64,000 bases of DNA from Lunularia cruciata (taxonomy: Eukaryota > Streptophyta > Marchantiopsida > Lunulariales > Lunulariaceae): assembly GCA_948567375.1 (NCBI GenBank), contig OX419759.1:46590593-46654592 (forward strand). The letters run 5' to 3'. The notes under the pieces were generated by a model. It saw only the letters and a list, made by a program, of their open reading frames with translations, ran no database searches and was not told where the DNA came from. This document shows positions 10,500 through 21,430 of the stretch, piece by piece (position 1 is the stretch's first letter; each line of letters begins with the position of its first letter). The position numbers and the translations under genes are program-made.

Positions 10500-11460
10500 T
10501 CAAGAGATGAGTGTGAGGATGAGCCTCTAGAGTTGATTACTTTGACACCTCTGGATACCACACTCATTGCTTGGCAAGATCTAGTAGAGAAGATATGTCT
10601 ATTAGAGTTGTTTGGTGGGATTAGCATTGGACTAGTTGCAAGCGGGTATATGAGTACAGAGGTACTTGTATGTAGAGAGAGATGAGACTGCTAGGTGAGT
10701 CTCTCTACATCATGTGGCACACTTGGCCTATCAATATCTTGAGTTTTTACCAATGTTAGCAATCAAAGGTTACCAAAAGGCCCTACTAGCAAATATTTCC
10801 TTATTGGGGGCACATGATCTGGAGAGATATAGGCCTATTCACTTGGTGATTTCTAGATAGCCATGTCAAGGACATACACATGCTGGCTAAAGTTTGGGTC
10901 TTTAGGATCCTTGTTCTAGTGTGTTTTGGGAGATGTTACGGATACTATGACATCTCTAGGTTCATCAAGCCGCTTCTCCAGCTTACCTTTTGGAGAACGT
11001 ACCTTTGATGGGTGATTCTTGTACCAAAGTGGTGGCGAGTACACATCAGGTCCATTCTTGGATGGGACTTGCTATATTGTTAGATGTAGCTAGAGTAGGA
11101 TCACGAGCTCATCATCTTTGTCTTTGGTGGACAGACCTCTTATCCAAAGAAGTTACTTATGGCAATGGTGAACCTAGTTGGATAGCCTAGAGCCGCATTT
11201 CCCACACTCATGAGTTTCCTAGGCTCTCATGCTTTTTGAGAGGGGGGACCTGGACTTGTTTGGGACTCATAGTTACAACAGTTGGTGGAGCCCAACGCTG
11301 ATGAGAGAGAGTAGGCAATGGTTTTTTGCACAAATATTAGCACAGTTCTAGTAGTGTTAGAGGCATCCAAGCATCAGGTGTTAGATCAGGCTATGGACCT
11401 GAATTTTTTAACCTAGATTGTGAGCCTTGGCTTGGCAGAGTAGCGTAAGATGCGCTTGAT
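10500..11460 (+). pseudogene. C5-cytosine DNA methyltransferase domain carried by element C
   Basis: Motifs occur in the order of this enzyme family. Motif I (SAM binding) is ICLLELFGGISIGLVASG at about 10593-10646. Motif IV with the catalytic cysteine is VISR-stop-PCQGHTHAG, with PCQ at 10861-10869. Motif VI is LLENVPLMG near 10987-11013. Motif VIII is GSRAHHLCLWWTDL at 11098-11139. A final segment reads LVEPNADERE and then QVLDQAMDLNFLT at about 11375-11413, resembling motifs IX-X. Frame changes between motifs I and IV and again before X, plus stops, kill this copy. The enzyme would transfer a methyl group from SAM to cytosine C5. It lies between protease and reverse transcriptase. Confidence 0.82.
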
Positions 11461-11929
11461 AGGCATCACCACTCAAACACTTGTGAGCCCTATGCCTATC
11501 AAGATGATTCAAGCACATGTTGGGGGCGATGGACTGAGTGGACATGGTATTCTTTGGACACAACCAGTAGCTACTAGGGAGAGTGGTCTACTTGGAGTCC
11601 ATCCAAGTGAGTGTGGGCTTCTTGGATTACACCCTTGGCCCACTTGGGATGCAATTAGAGGATGTGTGGAGCTTGCATCCAGAGTAGAGGGAGTTTTTCA
11701 CACAGAGGTTGGGACTCTAGTGGTTGGGGGCATGACACTACTGCTCCCAAGGGCTCAGTGTAGCAGCTAGTCAGTATGTCTTCCACTCTTGCGACAGTTA
11801 CAAAGGATACTTGGGTGCAAGATCTTGGACCCAAGCTTATAGGAGAGGAAAGATGGAGGGTTTGGAGGTTCTTGAGGAGCTACACGAGTTGTTTTGCCTT
11901 CAATATGAAGGATATGGGTGCTTTGAAGG

Positions 11930-13290
11930 GACTTGGTATATGGATTGAGCTAACTAGCGATACACTAGGATTTTGACGTCCTTATCAATATAGTGATATG
12001 GAGAGGACATTGATTCAAAGCCGGAGTAGTGACCTTTTTGAGGTTGGTTTGGTGGAGATTTCACATGGAGAGTATGCATAAGCAATAGTGATGCTAGCCA
12101 AGAAGGATATGCATGGCAACTATACATATAGGCAGATGTGTGGAGATTACTATCCTATCAACCAATAGACTAGGGCTGATCGGTATGCCATGCCTACACC
12201 TAAGGAGATTTTTTATGCGATTGGGTATGCAAAGGTCTTCAATACTTTGGATCTTTGAGTGAGACATCATCAGTTGACGATCAGAGAGGAGGACAAGTCC
12301 AAGACAACATTTTGGGCTATTGATCCTCATAGCAAAGATGTGCTATATCAATGGAGGTTCTTACTATTTGGGTTAAAGAATTCTCTTGTTGAGTTCCAGA
12401 GGGTCATGGATAGGATCCTATCTAGATTGGATTTTACTTGGTGCTATATTGATGACATTTTGGTCTATAGCACTATTATGGAGGAGCATGAGAGACAATT
12501 GTTGGAGGTGTTTGAGAGGTTGAGATCTCATAGACTCAAATTACATCTTAGGAAGTGTAAGTTCTTCCATGAGCAGGTTGAGTATTTGGGTCACACTATC
12601 TACCTTGGAGGAGTTGGTGTTCAACAGACCAAGGTGGAGGCAATTGCAAGTATTCCTTGGCCTATAGATGTAAGTAGAGTGTGAACATTCCTTGGGTTGG
12701 CAAACTTCTATTGCCGCTATGTTAGAGGATTTAGTTCCATTGCCAAGGCCTTGACAAAGCTGACCAAGCTTACATAGGAGTGGTGTTGGGGAGATGAGCA
12801 AGAGAGAGCTTTTGTAGAGCTCAAGGAGAGGTTGATATTTGCTCCTATTTTGAGGAGACCAATCAAAGGATGACCATTTCAGGTTCACATTGATTGGAGT
12901 ATGTTGGGGCTTGGAGCAATGCTCACCCAACATGATGATGAGGAGAAGGATTTTATGGTGGCCTATGCTAATCGCTCCAACAATTTAGTGGAGGCAAAGT
13001 ATAGTTCATATGAGAGAGAGTGTTTGGCAACCTTTTGGGCAATAGCACATTTCTAATGTTACCTATTTGATAACCCCTTCACTCTCATCACTAATCATCA
13101 GCCACTGAAGTGGTTGATGGATTCCAACAAGCTTTCAAGAAAGCTTGCACGATGGGCTTTGATTTTACAAGAGTATGATTTCATGGTTATTCACATACTT
13201 GGAGTGGTGAATCGTGATGCAGATGGGTTGAGTAGAAACCCATGTCCCAGCCAGCAGGATCAAACCAGAGCACGTTGATATGGTGAGAAA
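11930..13290 (+). pseudogene. Element C reverse transcriptase and RNase H
   Basis: The sequence reads RPYQYSDMERTLIQS, MLAKKDMHGNYTYRQMCGDY, RYAMPTPKEIFYAIG, KTTFWAIDPHSKD, LYQWRFLLFGLKNSLVEFQR and the catalytic CYIDDILVYS (YIDD at 12445-12456). RNase H follows: FLGLANFYCRYVRGFSS, FQVHIDWSMLGLGAML, YSSYERECLATFWAI and NHQPLKWLMDS. Stops at about 12169, 12256 and 12682 and elsewhere break it. Catalytic aspartates of the YIDD box are kept. Confidence 0.9.
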
Positions 13291-13299
13291 AATGAGGAG

Positions 13300-14460
13300 A
13301 TGGTGCCAGGTTGGCATGCATCTGCCTTCCTTTGTATATTTTTTGAGGTTTTGGTGGTATCTCTCTCAATGCATACAAGAGGAGTTATTGAGGTCACAAA
13401 TCCAAAGAGTGGAGATATTTTTATGGTTCAGCGAGACATTCATGGTGACGTCTTAGTGATGGACTATCTTTGCACTAGTGTTGTGGGTAGCACAATTGGG
13501 GCCAAGGAGAGAGACCATGTGCTTCAGCAAGCTAGACAATTTACATTGGAGGGCAGATACCTTGTGCATGTATGGGAGGATGGTAGAGTGCGAGTAGTAC
13601 CACTTCCATCTAAAAGACCACAGTTAGTCTGTCATGCTCATGAGGAGCTAGGACATTTTGGATTAAAGCATACATATAGCTTACTCCAGAGTCATTATTG
13701 GTGGTGCGCTATGCAGACCAAGGTATAGCAATTTATTGCCAGATGTGTGGTTTGTGACCAAGTTAGAGCATCATTCAATGCTCTTATGCCACAGTTACAC
13801 CCATTACCTATCATGGGATTGGGTTACCGTTGGAGTTTGGACTTTGTTGGACCTTTATTGTTGATTGTGAGACATTATTGGTATATTTTGGTGATGGTGG
13901 AGCACTTCTCCAAGTGGATTGCGTTGGTGGCACTTCCTAACAAGTCTAGTGAAAGGAGAGCTTATTCGTTCCTAGATCAAGTTTTTAGTCATTTTGGTGC
14001 ACCAGTTGAGGTTTTGACTGATCAAGGTATAGAGTTCTTGGGGGAGTTTAGGTCTTGTGAAATAAGGCTTTGAGTGATTATCTTACTACCTCCCAAGACC
14101 ACCCTGAGGCAGATGGCTTAGTAGAGAGAGTGGTTCAGACGGTGAAGAGAGGATTGCAAAAGTATGGTTTGCAAAGAGGCTACTTGGCAGATTAGGATCT
14201 CTAGTTACCTTGGTTGGGCAAGGGCTATTGGTTCAGCTGGCAACCCTCCTTAGCATCCTTCTCTCCTTACTTCCTACTCTATGGGCGAGATCCAAATTTA
14301 CATGTAGCCATTTGTCAAGATGCTACTAGAGTTTTAGACTTAGATGATCTAGATGTATGGATGAGCGCATGTTCTCAACAGGGAGAGATCTTTCAAAGAG
14401 TGATGCCAATGGCCTTAGAGAACTTGGCGATTGCTCAACATAGAGATACCTTATGATATG
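13300..14460 (+). pseudogene. Element C DDE integrase
   Basis: An HHCC zinc domain is complete (HEELGHFGLKH ... CVVCDQ). The core shows the first catalytic Asp in RWSLDFVGP, the second in VLTDQGIEF and the glutamate in HPEADGLVERVVQTVK. The C-terminal part reads SPYFLLYGRDPNL. A stop after MQTKV and a frameshift near 14070 break it. Finding all DDE residues rules out a tyrosine-recombinase (DIRS/PAT/Ngaro) element despite the split terminal repeats. Confidence 0.88.
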
Positions 14461-14639
14461 CTACCATTCAAGGAGGAGGTTATAGACCCTTAATCCATTG
14501 ATTTCATCCAGGTGACTATGTATATCTACAGTAGACAGCACCGACGACACTTGATGTTTTGACATGCCGCACTATCTTGAGAATGGGTGAGGTTTTGCCA
14601 TCTAGAGTCCTTGTGTTAGAGGACATGATGGTGTTGTTT

Positions 14640-14875
14640 GGAAGGATCATGTGTGCAATTGTGCGCCATGCCACCTCCTAGACATTGATGGTACTACGGA
14701 CCCAAGTTTTGCACTTGTACGTGCAAGCTTGAGGTGTATATTATGTGGCTCTTCTGGTGGAGCTGTTTCTATGTTAGTGTGTGATAGCTATTTGAGAGAA
14801 TGGCATATGGCATGTATGACTCCTCCTTTCATGGTGGTTCCTCAAGGACAGTGGTTATGTCCTAGATGTACTTGA
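14640..14875 (+). pseudogene. PHD-like zinc finger at the end of element C pol
   Basis: After the integrase the frame reads CNCAPCHLLDIDGTTDPS and then a finger from 14735 to 14869: CILC, VCDSY, EWHMAC, VPQGQWLCPRC. Spacing and the conserved W before the last CxxC match a PHD finger (C4HC3), but the cysteine after VCD is a tyrosine here. PHD fingers bind histone H3 tails. In many plant gypsy elements a chromodomain sits in this place; none is visible here. The frame ends at TGA, 14873-14875. Confidence 0.75.
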
Positions 14876-15030
14876 CCTATAACTAGTCATTCTTTATATG
14901 GTATAGATTGCATACAAGTGACTAACAATTGGCTCCATAACACCCAACCTTCTGATTGTTGCCCATCATAGGGTATACCATATACTTGAAGTAGATGGCT
15001 ATCTGGAGTTAGAGGGACCTAACCGCCAAC

Positions 15031-15042
15031 TAAGGGGGCGAT
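15031..15042 (+). other. Polypurine tract of element C
   Basis: TAAGGGGGCGAT lies just before TGTGGCAC at 15043. A G/A run directly before a TG is the usual plus-strand primer of LTR elements, so reverse transcription should place the U3 start at block X, not at L. Confidence 0.6.
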
Positions 15043-15149
15043 TGTGGCACTTTAGAGTCTATGTATGACTTATGTGTGAGTTGTGCTTCTATAGTGTATG
15101 ATGTTGACAACAATGTATGTTGTTTAGTGATGTATATACGCAAAACAAC
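15043..15149 (+). repeat. Block X, first copy (element C)
   Basis: The block begins TGTGGCACTTTAGAGTC and ends ACGCAAAACAAC. It is repeated with a few differences at 15601-15707. Both copies border the right-hand L; neither is found beside the left L. Confidence 0.8.
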
Positions 15150-15599
15150 TGTCACACCATTTGTAGTATCGCATTTAGATTTCTCGAACACTAGAGTTGC
15201 AATGATAGTAGTTAGAGGTATTTCAGTAGTTTCCTGTAGACTACTTTTTGACGGTCAAATTTTGTGTTTGGTGTACTGATTTCATGGTGGAGCACACCAT
15301 CACTTTGCACCATTCACACCATCAAGTGTGCCATCAATGGGACTGTTAGGATTTCAGACCTAGCTCGAGTCCAGGGGTATACTTTTGAAGTGCAGCTCCA
15401 GAGAGCTCACTTCTTTGATGTTGAGCCTTTGAGTTCTTGGCTATGGTGGACAAAAGCCGGTGAGCGTCACCTAAATTATCTTAGCTAGAGTTGGTGTGGC
15501 TTGATTGTAATCAATGCCTAGTTGTTGGCAGTTTATAGAGTGACAGATCAAGTACTACCTTGAGTTGAGTTGTTTCAAGAGTTATAAAGAATTTGATTA
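15150..15599 (+). repeat. Right terminal repeat L of element C
   Basis: It starts TGTCACACCATTTG and ends TTTGATTA. It aligns with 6091-6544 throughout, with scattered substitutions. The final CA of GATTACA is missing, and a single T joins it to the second block X. Confidence 0.85.
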
Positions 15600-15600
15600 T

Positions 15601-15705
15601 TGTGGCCCTTTAGAGTCTATGTATGACTTATGTGTGAGCTGTGCTACTATAGTGTATGATGTTGACAGTGATTTATGTTGTGTAGCAATGTATATATGCA
15701 TGACA
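15601..15705 (+). repeat. Block X, second copy, ending in TGACA (element C terminus)
   Basis: It matches 15043-15147 and ends GCATGACA, directly followed by the ACCT target duplication. TGACA is the inverted complement of the left terminus TGTCA. Confidence 0.8.
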
Positions 15706-15709
15706 ACCT
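15706..15709. repeat. Target-site duplication, right copy (element C)
   Basis: ACCT, matching 6087-6090. Sequence beyond it resumes the minus-strand gag of element B. Confidence 0.65.
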
Positions 15710-16560
15710 CTCTCTCTTCCCATAGTTGCACTACATTGATCTTGAGATCTGCAAGCTGTTTAGTGATGGTTTGAAGTGGATCCTTTGATAGAGGTGCAAG
15801 AACTAGAGTAACTACTACTTGTGGTGCAATCCTTACCACAAATGTATCAGAAGTTCCACCATACTTGTAACCTTGAGGATGATGCACAACCTTCTTCACC
15901 ACCAAATCACTCTTATCTCCTTCCAAACTCTACTCCATACGAATTGCAATCTTGATAGCTTCAACCTTGGAAGAAGTTTTCTCATGTCTCACCTTGCTTC
16001 TAATTTTTGGTCTCGACCCTCCCACAAAATTTTTGGTGAGCATAACTCCTATGCCAATCATAGTAGTCTCCACATCATCCCCACCCTTCTTCAACACTAT
16101 GCAAAATCTGGACTCCAACTTCTCCACTCTTTCTACATAGACTCTCACTTTATCTCCATCTCCTTGTTTGAGAAATGTAACCTCACTTATCAATCTCTCA
16201 TAACTCTCATCTAGAAGAAATTTTTCAATGAATACTGAAGTCAAACTCTCCCAAGACTCTTCTTGACCATCTCTCCTCTCTCTCTCTTTTGGTATTCTAA
16301 CTCATACCATGTAAGTGCTGCATCCTCAAAAAAATCTTGTAATAATGAGGCCCACTCAATTTTCCTCCTCTATTTTTCCCTATACAAACTCTCTTGAAGT
16401 CTCTCACAAAGGCCTCCACATCTTCTCTATCCTTGTCAAAGAAAACCATAAGTTTCTACATCTTAACCCCTTACTATCTTTCTTTTCTCTCAATTCTTTC
16501 TTCTTTTCTCTCACTCTATAACTAATAGAGTATGTACATGACTAACAACATTTGAGAGTA
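15710..16560 (-). pseudogene. Element B gag, part right of element C
   Basis: The minus strand reads DREDVEAFVRDFKR, then ASLLQDFFEDAALTWYELEYQ, SLTSVFIEKFLLDESYERL and VTFLKQGDGDKVRVYVERVE. This is a typical retrotransposon gag domain. It goes on to ITKQLADLKINVVQLWEERE at the junction with element C and resumes at 6086 as VDQNVWRGPRNYGS. The 5' LTR of B is not recognised. Confidence 0.8.
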
Positions 16561-16679
16561 ATCCACCCTAGGGAACATACAAGGTTCAGGTTGCTCCAAA
16601 ATTTCTATAGCAACATCAAATCCTAGAATGCATATTAATTAAACTCTCATGGATAGTTTATCATAAGTTGAAAAGTTAT

Positions 16680-17291
16680 CTCTATCACTAATCTTGAGAA
16701 CTAATTGATGAAGGTGGTAGTATTTCTCTAGTTTTACTAAGACTCTCTCCAAGATCCTTTACCAAAGTCTCCAAAGGTGCTTTTACTCCACTACACTCAT
16801 GTACTTTTGGACATCCTTCCACTCCATAAATCTCACATAACTCCTTGGTCTTAGATCTTCTCCCTCCCAATATTGGTAAATGAGGTCCAACATGCAAACC
16901 CAAGTCAAGTAAGCCTCTCCTTTATCTCAATCTCTTGTTTTCAAAGGTCAATGGACATGAACTTGCCTTATGTCCCTTCTCTCTACATAGAAAGCACTTA
17001 GACTCACTCTTTCCTCCAAGTGGTGTAGGTTTTTGGATCCTCTCAACACTCCCTTCAAATTCTATTCTTAACTCTCTTTTCCTCAAATCCACCCTTACAA
17101 TCATCTCAAACCCTTGGTGAACCTTGCGTAGCCTCAATTTCCACTCTTGGTGTCCCTCCATGTTCCCAAGATGAATCTAAAAACTCAAACATGCTTTTTG
17201 TTGCTCTCAAACTCCTCATGCATGAGATCTCAACTCTGCAGAATTGACCCTTCCTCACAATGTCACTCAAATCTCTCAATTTGTAAGTCAC
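16680..17291 (-). pseudogene. Zinc-knuckle protein fragment of a further retroelement
   Basis: Minus-strand frames 17291-17106, 17161-16922 and 16903-16688 run one after another. An intact CCHC knuckle CFLCREKGHKASSC lies at about 17001-16960, after a basic stretch. Downstream is a proline- and cysteine-containing tail without known motif. It lies upstream of element B's gag in the same orientation. It could be a separate gag or an extra 5' frame of B; I cannot decide. Confidence 0.5.
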
Positions 17292-18839
17292 ATTTATTTA
17301 AAAAGTTTCACATTTGATTATAACTTTAGGGTGTCACTCCTTGATAATTTTTAGATCTTTTCATTGAGTTATTTGGCCTAGGCATCTTTCTTTTCAACAC
17401 ACATATTTCAGATTTGGTCTAAAAACCACCTCCTTCCCTTTAAAAAGTCATGACTCTCTATGCAAGAACAATCTCTCTCTAATTTCTGTGCCAAAAGGTA
17501 GGATAAAATGCAGTAAATTCTCTTTCAAAGTTTAAGAAAAATCCACTAGAAATTGAAGAAATAGTAGACTCGGTAAAATTTTCCAAAGAGCATGCAATTG
17601 TGGGAGTAGTTTACCCTATCAACTTTTAAAATTTCTAGCTTAGTGCATATAGTAGCTCTCACAATAATTTCAAGTGTGGTAATTGAAAGATAACCTAATC
17701 TATCATGTGTATAAATTTCAATTCTAGATCTCAAACTTGAGATTTTGCCCAAAATCACCGTAATCCCCAAAATCAGCAATCCACCTCACATAGTCTCTCC
17801 AAATCCTTTCATGTGTACAAGATGTACAAAATCACCTCAAAGACATCACAATGAACTATAGGGTATATAAATGGGTCTTAGTTCTCTAACATAAGTTTAG
17901 GCCTCTCCTCTCCTAATGTTCTCTCCAAGTGAGCTCTCATAGCCTCCTTTTGTCTAATATAGAATTGTACTCGGAACATTATCTTGCCTTCTAGAGAGGT
18001 CCCAGCAACAAAACCAATAATGTGAGCCAGCTTGTCTCTCACTCAGGATGAACCTCTGATTGTTATTATGGTAGTGCGCCATGGACTAAGAAGGCAAGGA
18101 ACCCCAACTCCATCATACTCCTTCAAGGCTAACACTCCAAGACTCAAGATATTGCTCACTAGAAAACTCAATGAGAGAGAGATAGTTGCAAATGAAAGGT
18201 TGATGAGTACCTCCTCACCCCTAGTCTATATACTTGTGAAATAGTTACGCACCAAAGTTATTAATTACCGGAGTTACTCAAGTTATTAGACTAAAAGTCA
18301 AATAAAGTCAAAAAGCTAAAAGAATATCCTTACTCATGAGAATATTCTCCTAAGCATGTGGTCTTATCTTGACCTAACCATTAAGTCAAAGATTCATTCA
18401 CATGGGCTATCCTTGGACTATAGAAAAATCCAAAACAAAAAGGCTTATGGGCCCAAAAGTTCTCAACTCTTTCCTCAAAGTCAAACATTTAGGAATAATA
18501 CCAAGTCAACACACTAGAATAAAAAATAGGGGTGCTCATCTTTTACATTTCCTCTAAAGTAAAGTCCTCTCTATCTTACTTATGACTAAATTTAGCTAAT
18601 CATGACTAATCTAGAACTATCCTTTATCTCTATATAAATTATATCTCTCAAGTACTTATAATACCAAGCTAAATATCAAAATACCACACACATGCACAAA
18701 TAGGTATTACAAAACCAAAATGTGGAGTGTAGAGCCATTAGCTAAATAGACTTATATTGGTAGTGAATATTGTTCAAAAATCAAGAAGCAAGTTCTTTGA
18801 TGTGTCATATGCCAATAAGTTACTATATCAACATACCAT
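17292..18839. other. AT-rich stretch without recognised genes
   Basis: No frame longer than about 77 codons, no clear domain and no terminal repeats were seen. It is probably decayed transposon sequence. Confidence 0.5.
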
Positions 18840-19930
18840 CAAGTGTTTTTGGTAAATGAATGAGTAACATCAACATTATACAATGAAAGATGTGTAGTAG
18901 TACTATTGGATTGATATTGATCAAATCCATAGTTTGAATTCTTTTTCTTTTCATCAGCAATATGGATTTTTGCAGTCTTTGATATGATTTCCTTTCTTGT
19001 AAAAGTAATGAAAATTGATAGCAAGTTTGGAATTCAAAGATCCTCTAGAATTTTAAAATTCATTGTTGGCAAAAGGACTTCCAAAAAATTGGACTAATTA
19101 TTCTGAGCAAGAAATCATTGACATTGAGGTTTCCATTTGCCTTTGCATTTGCCTTTGCATTTGCCTTTGCTTTTGCCCTCATATCTTGAAAAGATCTTGG
19201 TGCCTTGATTAATTGCAAGAGAAGTTGTTTGCTCTCCAAGGCTTTCATGCTTATTTATTCTTGAAGAAGAAGAGCAATAACACCAAAGAGCTTCAAATTC
19301 TGCTGGCTATATAAAGATTGTAGAAAATTCTTACAACTTGTAGGCATTGACATCATCAAATGAAACTTTGACTATATAACTGAGTTAGAATACCAAAAAA
19401 GTTTGATATATCTCTTTCAATACTACCACCCACTCTCATCTTCATGGTTGTGATGGGTAAATACATAATTTTAATATCATCAGTTCCTTTGTACATGGTC
19501 ATCAAATCAGTCCATGTTGCATTGGCTAATGTTTGTCTCTACTTATTGCACTAACATATTTTGGAGTCATTATTGAATTAATAACCTCAAGTGCTACAAT
19601 GTTTTGATGATCCTAAGCAACTTGATGAGTTTGAGTAGTAGGTCTTTGTTCAGTCCCATTAGCAATATTGAACACCATCAATGCCTCCAATTTGAGTGAA
19701 AGGCATTACTTCCAAGAATGGAAGTATTTGCCATTAAATTTCACGATTGTTAGTCCAATCAAAAGAGAGGAGTAGGGGTATTGATAGAGCCATAATGTAG
19801 AATATTTGAAACAAAAGAAATAATATATTTCAAAGGAATCAAAATAGTTTGCTTCACAAATGAGTGGAGAATTGCTCCAAATGAATTGAATTAAATCTAG
19901 AGCCAATTGAGTGAAAATTTCCAAAATTGA
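18840..19930 (-). pseudogene. Ty1/copia gag remnant
   Basis: On the minus strand I read VKFNGKYFHSWK, then NIVALEVINS, NATWTDLMTMYKGTDD and TTMKMRVGGSIERDISNFF. These resemble the UBN2-type gag of plant copia elements. A decayed knuckle FHYFYKKGNHIKDC follows near 19000. Stops are frequent. A primer binding site and the start of an LTR follow at 20039-20051. Confidence 0.65.
19135..19177. repeat. 12-bp minisatellite in the copia remnant
   Basis: About 3.5 tandem units of ATTTGCCTTTGC. On the minus strand they encode an Ala-Lys-Ala-Asn repeat. It probably arose by slippage. Confidence 0.85.
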
Positions 19931-20038
19931 ATGTTTTAGGTAGTAAAATTTAGAAACTTATGGTAAGGCATCTAAAACAAATTTGATTAATAAATTTCAA
20001 AATTGATTGTCCAAATTTTGAAATTTGAATATGTTGAT

Positions 20039-20050
20039 GCTTTGATACCA
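20039..20050 (-). other. Primer binding site of the copia remnant
   Basis: On the minus strand it reads TGGTATCAAAGC, the initiator Met-tRNA type. It directly abuts TGTGAGAATATGG at 20051, the LTR end (CA on the minus strand). The far LTR end was not found. Confidence 0.65.
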
Positions 20051-20350
20051 TGTGAGAATATGGAGAAGTAGATAGGATGCTCAATTGCATATTTGTTTCA
20101 AGAAAAACCCAAAGTAGTAATGCATGAATTTTAATTTATATCATAAGATACAATGCCAAGGACTACACACCTCAAAGAGGAGTGTGCCAAGGGTCATCAA
20201 GTAAAGGGTAGAAACCTTTAACAAGGGTCATATCCTTTCCATTCTTTGTGAGGATTTAATTTAGTTCTATTGTGTGGAGAATAATCTGAAATATCAGATT
20301 ACTAAATGTCTCACTACATATCTATTTGCATTCACACTAGTCTAAACAAC

Positions 20351-20760
20351 AGATCTTCATATTAGGGGATTCTATTTTTGGGAATGAACAAAAAGACAAT
20401 TTATGTTAAGACCCACATCTTTGTGAATGCATATGCAAATAAGATATGCTTTATCTCATTGGAAGTGTCTTCTCAAGGCCATTCCATAGACACTGAGATC
20501 ATAGAAAATGGAGCTTGGTAATACACTACGAGAATGTTGACGAAATAATATAAGATAGATCTTCTAGGGGAGTATAGAAGAGTAAGTACGGGGCAGATCT
20601 TCACATTATGGGTTTCCATTTCTGGGAATGAATAAAAATACAATTCACATTGGGACCCATATCTTTGTGAATACAGATACAAATAAGGCATGCATTATCT
20701 CATTGAAAGTGTCTTCTCAAAGGCCTTTCATAGATACCAAGATCATGAAAAACAAAGCTC
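20351..20760. repeat. Tandem duplication, about 244-bp period
   Basis: The segment from AGATCTTCATATTA (20351) recurs from AGATCTTCACATTATGG (20595), with shared phrases such as CTCATTG(G/A)AAGTGTCTTCTCAA. The copies differ at many positions, so the duplication is old. It may lie within the copia LTR. Confidence 0.75.
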
Positions 20761-21430
20761 TAGAAAAGAAATGCTCAACTAAAGTTTGGGATAAATGTGT
20801 ACTTTGAGATTTATAGGATTATACTATGGGAAAATTGAGTAGGTTATGGGACCCATGGGAGTGGCTCTTACAAGCATGGCCATGGGGCCTATGGGCATGG
20901 GACTATGAGAAGGCTATGGGACTATGGGACCTATAGGAATGGCTCTTACAAGAAACAATGGAGACAAATTCCACTTCCGGAACTAAGTGAGGTATTTTTT
21001 ATCAATTGATCTAGACAATCTAGAGTTAATTACAAGACCAATTAGTACCACACATTCCAAAACTAGAGAAGGGACTCCAAGTCCAAGTACATATATAAAT
21101 TATTTTTTGTAGAGTTGGCAATTAGTTATGACTTTGATATTTCTTGATTAATAATTCAAGAGTGAATAAAAATCTTGTGTAGTTGTGGGTGTAGGCAAAC
21201 GTTATCCAAACCACATGAAATTTGGCATAATTTCTATGCATGCTTTTCTTGACCAGATTGATGAATGATTCTTTTCTCCATTGCATAGCCAGATTTAGAT
21301 TCTTGCTACTCTCTCAAACTCCTAATTGCAAATTTTCTCCTAACATTTTTGGTAGGAAGACCCCCCAACGCATTAGATATAATGTTGCATATGTAATTAT
21401 AAGTAGCTAATACAAGTGTCATCCCTTGCA
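20761..21430. other. Spacer with short direct repeats
   Basis: No coding frame is convincing. Near 20846 and 20919 the phrase TGGCTCTTACAAG recurs after a GGGACC-rich stretch. Confidence 0.5.

Larger units (their letters stand above)
6091..15705 (+). mobile_element. Element C: Ty3/gypsy retrotransposon with cytosine methyltransferase and PHD-like finger
   Basis: Order on the plus strand: terminal repeat L, leader, gag with two zinc knuckles, protease, C5-cytosine methyltransferase, reverse transcriptase, RNase H, DDE integrase, PHD-like finger, polypurine tract, then repeats X, L and X again. The ends are TGTCA and TGACA, perfect inverted pentamers of the TG...CA type, flanked by a 4-bp duplication. 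It interrupts element B's gag. Many stops are TAG or TGA where family members have Trp, Gln or Arg, a pattern expected from C-to-T decay of methylated DNA. The copy is not intact. Confidence 0.9.

Noticed and set aside
6091-15705. Element C as a PAT/Ngaro (tyrosine recombinase) retrotransposon because of its split repeats.
   Set aside because: A full HHCC plus DDE integrase is present between RNase H and the PHD-like finger, and a 4-bp target duplication flanks the element. No tyrosine recombinase motif was seen.
6091-15705. Element C inserted into an older solo LTR of its own family.
   Set aside because: That would leave X and the start of L on the left and the rest of L on the right. The observed order is the opposite.
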